Source: Chrysomallon squamiferum (lineage: Eukaryota; Mollusca; Gastropoda; Neomphalida; Peltospiridae). From it: a stretch of DNA of 40,000 nucleotides. Of the stretch, positions 31,678-40,000 are shown one piece after another. Location of the stretch: positions 27,602,483 through 27,642,482 of the forward strand of contig CM022679.1 in NCBI GenBank assembly GCA_012295275.1. The letters are read 5' to 3'. Within the stretch, counting starts at the first letter, position 1. Each line of letters opens with the position of its first letter. A program made the translations under genes and the position numbers. The notes under the pieces were generated by a model. That model made no database searches, was not told the DNA's origin, and saw nothing but the letters and a program-made list of their open reading frames with translations.

Positions 31678-32728
31678 CGAACTAATAGATAAATAAGTAA
31701 ATAAATAAATAAATAAATAAATGAACAGTGCCGATAGAATGCATTGTTTGCTAAAAATATCAAATAAATTAGATGTACCATAACTTACTATGCTTAAGAC
31801 ATCAGATATAGATAATAATATTAATTGAGAAACAGTCAGAAACAGTTTATTTTGCTGAATTAATATCTTAGGATATAAACTTCAAAATTTTCGGAACTCG
31901 TTGATTTTCGTGAACTAATATGAAACAATGTAAATAATAAAATTACTAGAAACTGTTTTACTATCACAAATTAATATCTTAGAATGTAAACAATAAAATT
32001 ACAAATAAAAGTAACCGAAGAGCTTTATTTTTGTAAATTAACATGTAACAATAAAAACAGTAATGTCACCCGAACTCTAGATGATTTGATTAATGGTATA
32101 AGGAACTGAATTACCACAAATTTATTTAAATTACGATTATTTTCTTAACTTTTGTACAGATGTAAAACGATAATAACTACCAAATATGTAACCATGATAT
32201 TATTTAAATGAGTAAGGAAACCGGATTATAATATATTTATATAATCATGATATTTAATGCAGATAAATAGAAGAATATAATTTAATTTATGTTTTTCAAA
32301 ACATTCCACTTTAAAAGTAATTTACTGACAGTTTTACATTGATGTTATGGAAAATTATACTTCGATCATTTCAGATGGATTAGTTTTAACATCTAAATGA
32401 AATAATATTTTCTCCCTTTTTGTACAGTTTTGCTAAAACCGAATAATACCTTAACATTTTTGTTTTTTTCTTCATTCTTAATTTCTGTGTGTCTGTGTGT
32501 GTATATAAAATTTCTGTTCATTTTTTGATTCATACATATAATATTTTTGTTCTTTTATTTTTATTAAATGAATATTTGACATTTTTAAGCTTAAAATAAA
32601 ATAATAGGTGTAAGTATTTTGTTATTAACAAGCATGTATTTATAATAAATTATTCTATTTATCTATGAAAAACAAAAAGTAGAACCTGTTTTATTGCAGC
32701 AGTACAGTAACAACAATAACAACAAATC

Positions 32729-32771
<43 letters not shown>

Positions 32772-32959
32772 TAATAATCATGATGAAGATGAAGATGATA
32801 ATAATAATAATAATAGTAATGATAATAATAATGATAAAAATGATGATGATGATGATTATAATAATAATAGTAACCAGGAGGTGTTTCATTTTCTTCAATG
32901 ATTATTTTGGCAATAATTTATCTGTGGAATAACATTTTGAGGTTGTTGTTGTTGTTGTT

Positions 32960-33260
32960 GTTGTTGTTGTTAATACTAAAATCTTCCGAAATATTTAACA
33001 TCAAGCTATTTTTATTGCTGTTGCTTGTCATGAATATTTTAAACGGAGTTTATTTGTTGAACATTTTGAACATTTTGTTGCGTTTTTCTTTTTTGCTTAT
33101 CACGTCTAATCCAATAAAGTTTGCTTATTATTTTCATTGCTTTTGTTTTAAAATCAGTTAGCGAAATAATGTCTGAACGATTTATGTTTATTAGTATTGT
33201 TCACTATTTCCGTGTTTCGAAAATGGTGTAATATAACAATTTAAAAACTTAAAAAAATTC
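32960..33260. repeat. Array-spacer paralogue downstream of gene D
   Basis: Blocks such as TCTTCCGAAATATTTAACAT, GAATATTTTAAACGGA, GAACATTTTG and CTATTTCCGTGTTTCGAAAA match the spacers at 2780-3060 and 10810-11100 in the same order and orientation, but with more divergence. Confidence 0.75.
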
Positions 33261-33295
33261 TAGTTTTTGCACTGCTCATATGTAGTATTATATAA

Positions 33296-33505
33296 CAATG
33301 TCCTTAACATATTACAATTAGGTAGAAGTCAACATGACTTTATTAGAATACAAATAAGAATAATTTAACCATGTCTTTATTAGATTACGAATATGTACAA
33401 TTTAACAATCTGTTTATTAGATTACAAATATGTAGAATTCAAGAATATCTTCGTTAGAATACACATAAGAATGATTCAACAATGCCTTTATTAGATTAAT
33501 AAAAT
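33296..33505. repeat. Degenerate 37-bp minisatellite
   Basis: Five to six copies of a unit resembling ATGTCTTTATTAGATTACAA followed by TATGTAGAATTCAAC. Confidence 0.75.
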
Positions 33506-34180
33506 GCTATTTCATTCATAATGTTTCATTACGTTTTTATTGATACGTTTATGACAAGTTATTTTTGCTAACAGTGCTTTTCATTTAGTGGATCAGAAAG
33601 GTCTCAGAATAGTTTCTGTTATTGTTTTATCAACTGATTTTTTTTATCTTCGTAATGTATATCTTTAAAGAAAATACTACCTCAGACTGAAATATTATGA
33701 CAAATAATTAAAAAATCAAAAGCTGTGGCCGCGTCATTTGCTCAGAACATAACAATTTCGTTACCCAAAATTGACTACCTACTACCCTAAACACTTGTAT
33801 GGCATTCGGCAGACTATGAAACAGTTGCATTATCTGTAATGTGTATATGATGTAAACCTACCTTAGTCACATGACGATCATGCTGAAACGGTAAACGTAT
33901 CCGCTGAGTCGCCTTTGTTTATCAAAGATGCTTCGAAACGACGATGAAGCTGAAATGTATACTACGTTATGATATTTGATGTTTGTGAAAATACTGAAAA
34001 CTGTGACGAAGCAGAAACGCGAATGAGCTCTGAGTTGTACGTGGAAGCTAAACTGAAGCTGAATTAAAAACTGAAACATGGATAGATTCTAGATTTAATA
34101 CAGCAGAACAGAAATTACCAAAACTTCGTTAAAAGTTTAGAGTTAAGGATGAATGTTTATGTGTATGTGTGTGTACATAT

Positions 34181-34287
<107 letters not shown>

Positions 34288-34732
34288 GATTGGCATTTAT
34301 ATATTAGAACTGATTGAACGATTTTAAATATATAAAAAAAAATAGTAATTTAAGTTATAAGTAACAGCTGTTCAGTATTCAAGTTTTCCAGTCTACAAGT
34401 TTGACAGAAAAACGAAGTCTGAGAAACAATATCAATTTTTCACATATGTTGAGAACAGTCTTATTTGTGTTAAGTCCTTCAAGCTGAATTCAGTGGTGGT
34501 ACTGGAGGGGTGGGTAAAATGCAGCAGCACCCCTATTCATTAGTTTCCAGTTTATGTTGAAATTCTTTATTACTTTATAGAGGTATTTATTGCTTTTCCT
34601 TTAAAGAATTGTCAGAATTTATTTCCTTTACTCATACTTTAATCAGCTCTCACTGATGCATTTATTAAGTTCTCTCAAAACCTGAGCACTTTTTTGCTAA
34701 ATTATTAATCTTTACACGAGAGACTTGCATGC

Positions 34733-34810
34733 AGGCAAGTTAGCTCGGTGGTTAAGATAGTCTCGATAAACCAGTTTTGAACTGCATTGTGCTTTGGCGT
34801 AGTTCTGCTG
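34733..34810 (+). mobile_element. Possible tRNA-derived SINE head
   Basis: TTAGCTCGGTGGTTAAGA matches a tRNA/SINE A box (TRGCNNARYNGG). A weak B box (TTTTGAACTGC) follows about 35 bases later. Body and tail are not delimited. Confidence 0.35.
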
Positions 34811-34978
34811 TAAGTTAAATTTATCCGATGTAAATTCGACATCCTGTAGCTAGCATGTAGTCTCGTCTTGAATTACAAACAGGATTGAAGTATGGTAGCC
34901 TGCCTACCTTCCTAATAGATAATTTAATACATTTTCTTGTTATATGCTGCCACAAAAACTGCATTCTCGGATTATTAA

Positions 34979-35021
<43 letters not shown>

Positions 35022-35863
35022 GTAAAATTTCACGGAGGAGTTTAATGTGTCTACTTGGTTCAGTTTCAAGGATCTTATAAACATCCAAAGAGCTCTTGAA
35101 CTGAAAACGGGATAAACACCTACCAAGGCGCGCGAACTGTTTAACAATTTATTTTAACAAAATTAATATTTACTCAGGTTTTTTTTAATGTAAATACACA
35201 AATAAAGATGAAGTAATGATCACGGTTTCTTAATCTGTTATCAAACACTGTTAAATACTACAGAAATGCAACATAAGATATTATCGTCAGTATTTGTATT
35301 CATAATGACAGAATTGTTATCTCAACTGAAATGATGCAAATTTCAAGTAATCCAGCGTTTCCATTGTGTCTTCTTTTCCATTCCACTGTGTGGTGCTTCA
35401 TGACTAAAACATTTTTGGACTGGCTTTTTCAAAAAACATTTTTTATAACAAGCAAAATTCGTTTTATATCAGTATTATTCTGTTGTCAAATATTTAAATT
35501 AGCTATGACTGGTCTTCTCCAATTAAAAATCTAAAACCCATATAAATATAGAGAGGCAACCGCGCGCGCGCACGCACACACACAGATACACACATATATA
35601 TATACAGAAAAAAACAGCACATAGAAAGACTGAGGGAAAGATAAATATATACATATACACACAAATACACATTATATATATTTAAAATAGATGTGTTTGT
35701 GTGTGAGGGGGGTGGTGATATTCTCATTACCTCCCAATAAACTACAAAACCGCTCCAGGTATGTAAAGGATATTTACGATTTATGAAAGACAGGTGAGAA
35801 TATCTAATAACAACCTGAAATTAGATTCAAGGTAACAGGTGACAGATGACATTACACGTGATG

Positions 35864-35951
35864 TATATATAAAAACGACAAAGACAAGTCAGTGAAAACA
35901 CAGCTGAAGTTTTAACAAGAGGAAACAAACATTTCACAGGATTATTCTAAG
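35864..35951 (+). promoter_or_regulatory. Candidate TATA box and 5' leader of gene E
   Basis: TATATATAAAAA at about 35863-35874 is followed 25-30 bases later by GTCAGTG and a purine-rich leader. A possible donor (CTAA|GTATCG) lies near 35951. The gene E ATG sits directly after an AG acceptor at 36397-36398, so a separate 5'-UTR exon is expected and this is the best candidate. Confidence 0.35.
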
Positions 35952-36188
35952 TATCGTTTATATATTTAATCCTTATTTTTATTCATTTATATTAATATAA
36001 ACAGGTACATACATAAAGACACACACACACACACTCACACACACGCACACACACATACAAACATGCAAACATGCATATATACATACATACATACATGCAT
36101 GCATTCATACCTACCTACATATATACATACATACATACATGCATGCACCCATACATATATATATACATACATTAACACAAACAAGGTT

Positions 36189-36293
36189 GTCTCTGTGACT
36201 GAACGGTAACGTCGTCCACCTTCGGAGTTCTGGAGAACTGGTGCCATACGTTCGAGTCTCATCAGCGGCATCTGGCGGGGTTTTAGAGGTCGT
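36189..36293 (+). mobile_element. tRNA-like SINE fragment
   Basis: GTGACTGAACGGTAACG resembles an A box and ACGTTCGAGTCTC a B box, spaced about 50 bases apart as in tRNA-derived SINEs. It runs into a (GT)n tail at 36297, typical of a retroposed element. A decayed tRNA gene is the alternative. Confidence 0.45.
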
Positions 36294-36294
36294 G

Positions 36295-36296
<2 letters not shown>

Positions 36297-36350
<54 letters not shown>
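36297..36350. repeat. (GT)n microsatellite
   Basis: About 27 GT repeats between the SINE-like fragment and gene E. Confidence 0.95.
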
Positions 36351-36351
<1 letters not shown>

Positions 36352-36398
36352 CTCTTTATGTTTATATGGTATAATATATACACTGATTTATATTTCAG

Positions 36399-37663
36399 AT
36401 GGAGGTTTTTCGTCTGACAGTTCTCATTATTCTTCTGATGATGGTCGCTTCATCTGTGGAAGCATCCTCGACGTATTGCAAGGAAAGATGCAAGTAAGTA
36501 AATAAATAAATAAATACATTTTTCTGAATGAAGAAAACAATTAATAGTATTTTACCATTAATCAATTTTACGGCCCAAGAGCATACCATATTATTTGTAT
36601 CCATCTCAGAATGGACACTAAGGTACATGCCTGCGTCTTAAAAGGTTCGGCCACGTGAAAGGTGTGACACAACGGGAAACTACTCAGTGTATCTTCATAA
36701 CTGAAATATGAATACTCCGACAACTGTATCGAAATTTGTGTTAATCTCTGTTATTAAATAACATCAGTATATTCAAATTAGGAACATTAACCCTCTACAC
36801 TCAGAAAAATCAAAACAAAAAAAATCCACAGCGAGCATTAAAAAACACACGAATACTTAATAAAAGAAATACTACAATGTATCTCTTGCACTAACGATGA
36901 TGATCATGATAGTGATAACTGAAGTGTGGGGTTGGTTGTTAATACTCGTTAAAGTCTGTAATTCAAACTGTTTCGTATATCACTGTTTCAGCGAAATTCA
37001 TCCTGAGTGGTAAGCATGTTTTTCTTGTTCCCAGTTAGGACAAGCATGCTATCTGTATCTCTGTCATAAGTATTTCTAATCCGAAATAGGCAGTTTTAAT
37101 TGCCGAACTCTTCTTGAAAATAATGATATTGTTGTTTTTAATGCAGTGGTATTCTTAAAAGAATCTTTTGAACATTTGTTTTGTAAAAGTAACGCACACA
37201 CACAGAAAAGAAGAAAATAAAGAAAGAAAAGAAAACACACACACACATTCATATATGAATGCATATTTACATACACAAGCTAACAGACATACATACATAC
37301 ATACATGTCTATATAAAAAATAAAAATATAAAAAAAATAGGCGAACAATTTGTTCTTAATTTCAGGGATTGCGACAATTACTGCGCTTACAGTGAGTAAA
37401 TTAATTATTTTTTAGTTGTTTTAATTTTTTTTTTTTTTTTTAGCGATATAAACATTATTGTGTACATAATAAATTCCAATGTAGGAATGTAGGGGTGAGG
37501 CAAGATCAGTCATTTTTACATTACTTATGGCAATGAAAAAATAATTTTGTTTTCCATGAAAATGATAAATTAATATCAAACTGTTAAGAATGCTTAACTT
37601 TACATTTTCCTATTTTTCAGAAAAAGGCCGTCGTAGTGCTGGAAGAAAAAATATTAACATCGA

Positions 37664-37667
<4 letters not shown>
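36399..37667 (+). CDS. Gene E: small secreted cysteine-rich peptide, three exons with a 26-nt microexon
   Basis: Exons 36399-36493 (95 nt), 37366-37391 (26 nt) and 37621-37667 (47 nt) join at GTAAGT/TTCAG and GTGAGT/TTCAG sites to give 55 residues and a TAA stop. Residues 1-22 are a signal peptide (MEVFRLTVLIILLMMVASSV, cleavage near VEA|SS). The predicted mature part of 33 residues has CKERCKDCDNYC, spacing CX3CX2CX3C, then a basic Gly-rich tail with KKGRR and GRK, which are dibasic and possible amidation signals. I do not recognise the family. A peptide hormone, an antimicrobial peptide or another secreted effector would all fit. The CX3C...CX3C frame is shared with helical hairpin peptides, but the two-residue central loop is unusually short. 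An AATAAA is at 37744. Confidence 0.72.
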
Positions 37668-37699
<32 letters not shown>

Positions 37700-37750
37700 A
37701 CCAACAAACTATCGATGTAAACTAATTAATGTTATGTTTGGCAAATAAAT
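37666..37750 (+). terminator. Gene E 3' end: genomic A-run and AATAAA
   Basis: The stop codon TAA merges with a run of 31 A's (37666-37696), and AATAAA follows at about 37744. The short distance implies a 3' UTR of roughly 100 bases. Confidence 0.5.
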
Positions 37751-38623
37751 CCTTATCTCTTTTCACTTATTTCCTTGTTCAATCAGTTTGTTTTAGATTT
37801 GATTTTCAGAACACATTTGAATTCATGTTATGAGGCACACTCTGTGTACGCACTTGACACAAACATCTGACATTATACTCATTATTACGTTGGCCATCCT
37901 GTTGGGATTTGAGATCTGTGGTAAATGTGTTTTTTAGGTTGAACCTGCTATGTTGGCTCATCATAAGATCATGACAAGAATATTCCATAAAAAAAAGACG
38001 TGATTTGTTTCTCACAACTTGGAAGAAAGGCGAGAGAGAAGAAAAATTGCAGGATAACCTATAAATAAACTCTGACCTATTTTGTACGTATTTTGTATTT
38101 TTATGAACTCACTGGAAACATTTCAGTCAGCGAGACACGTGGACAAACGCACATGCAAACAAATGAAAGAAAACAGGTAATACAGAAGCTAGATTTTAAA
38201 ATGAAATCTTAATCAAATTTAAGTAAGTGTAAATGAAGGTCATGTGTAAAAATTAAACAATTTCCTTCCGACTCTATTTATTCTTTTTCCTAAGTGAACG
38301 GGTTTTATTTCTGCTGACTTGATAATATGACAGAGGACAGCGTGAAACAGAAAGTTATGGGAATGATATGCTAAGACTTTCGGCCAGAATGGAACACTCC
38401 AGCTAAATCTTCTTATGATGATACATAGCGATTAATTTGAATGCTTCTAAAAATCCCATTCGCTGCTGTTGTTGTTTTTGTTGTTGTGTTATAAGTTTTA
38501 CTGTGAATCCACGAATAGCATTTGCTTTTCGATCGGTGTAAACATCAATACAGACTTTAATAGTATTTAAATGGCCTTTAGTTTGGTTGTTATTTGTTGC
38601 TTTCATGTTGTAAGTAATGCTTG

Positions 38624-38659
<36 letters not shown>

Positions 38660-39370
38660 GTCTTAAAATACCAGAATCGTTTCTCTTAATCACATTATAT
38701 CTGATTCTGTTTCAGCTTCTCCCTTCACTCCACTGCATTCACACATTTATCTGTGTAGACAAAAACAAAGTAACTGATTTATCTATCACCATTATGCGTG
38801 CTTAATAGAAGAAAAACAAAAGCCATTTCAGTCGCCATTTGCTTTTTATACTATCATTTAAAAAACCGTTTTCTTCAATACTTAGAATAGAAAGACTCCG
38901 CATCTCGGTCATCTAAAAAAAACAATTAATAAAAAAGAAGGTGTAAAAAGAAAGACGAGAAGTATATATGTATGTATTATAGTTGTATCTATCTATGCAT
39001 CTGTACATGTCTCGACATCTACGTATCTGTATATAATGGCTTCTTCCACATCTGTATAAATGACCGAGCAAGTTATTTGGAAGTACACAACCTGTAGTCT
39101 AACACTGCGAAGAGGTGAAGTTTAATTATATCACTGAGAATCGTAACACATTTCAAAACATCTCTATCATACACCGTGGCAAAATCCAAGCCTATCAAAC
39201 CAGGAGACATCTATTACATTTTATTCTTTCTCGTTAAACTTACCTTATCTCCATATCACCTTTAACTTTCGTCTCTTTTTCTTTCTGCAGACCAAGACAC
39301 ATCTGCCAATATATACACAAAAAAGATATTCAACACATAGTACTTTTACTAATACAGAAATTAATATTAA
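37751..39370. other. No gene seen
   Basis: AT-rich sequence with a TTA tract (38626-38658). Open frames on both strands are short, with no splice-supported domains. It may include downstream untranslated sequence. Confidence 0.55.
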
Positions 39371-39371
39371 T

Positions 39372-40000
<629 letters not shown>

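Noticed and set aside
33867-34079. Minus-strand frame of 70 codons
   Set aside because: No recognisable domain, signal peptide or splice context.
34821-35147. Minus-strand frame of 108 codons
   Set aside because: Interrupted by an AAT tract giving poly-Tyr; no family signature and no splice support.
36399-37667. Calling gene E a toxin because of the CX3C...CX3C spacing
   Set aside because: Four cysteines and a signal peptide are not enough; the central loop is too short for the known helical hairpin fold, and hormone or antimicrobial roles fit equally.
37806-38015. Minus-strand frame of 69 codons after gene E
   Set aside because: No motif, and composition matches surrounding noncoding DNA.

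Overview
The window looks like nuclear DNA of a coleoid cephalopod, most likely an octopus. This is an inference from AT-rich sequence saturated with simple repeats, long introns with GT/AG sites, and molluscan-style MEGF/laminin-type EGF modules joined to a fucolectin-like domain. No rRNA, prokaryotic operon or CRISPR is present. All recognised genes lie on the + strand.

Layout. (1) About 1-19,200 is a tandem duplication with a period near 8 kb. It carries gene A (3' half only, cut by the window edge), gene B and gene C. B and C each encode a type I membrane protein of about 374 aa: signal peptide, fucolectin-type F5/8C (FTP) lectin domain on two exons, two eight-cysteine EGF modules on one exon each, a transmembrane exon, and a 74-residue tail with a YEQL motif. 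Each gene has two interchangeable signal-peptide first exons behind duplicated upstream regions. (2) 21,569-31,580 is gene D, a divergent relative with one lectin domain, one MEGF-type EGF, then a ladder of 14 exon-sized calcium-binding EGF (cbEGF) units, about nine of them canonical, a transmembrane exon, and a tail matching the ITAM consensus (YDNL, seven residues, YEVI). The ITAM frame is offset by one base from the transmembrane exon as given. (3) 31,581-36,398 is repeat-rich spacer, part of it paralogous to the spacers inside the array. (4) 36,399-37,667 is gene E, a 55-residue secreted peptide with a CX3CX2CX3C core, on three tiny exons including a 26-nt microexon. (5) From 37,668 to the end I see only repeats and no supported gene.

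How it may work. A-D read as cell-surface lectin receptors. In D, extracellular carbohydrate recognition would be coupled to SH2-kinase signalling within a single chain, as in the Draper/CED-1/MEGF10 phagocytic receptors but with an FTP lectin module at the N-terminus. A-C lack a paired ITAM and could be non-signalling, endocytic or modulatory partners.

The locus records its own history. It shows an 8-kb tandem duplication, a repeating two-exon cbEGF dyad, deleted and decaying cbEGF exons, near-identity limited to one lectin exon between D and B/C (probable gene conversion), and broken cbEGF exons on the opposite strand in every spacer, still with their TTC/TTA tracts. A fossil pogo/Tigger transposon sits in the same intron of B and C. 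No searches were run; identifications come from reading motifs and splice sites.
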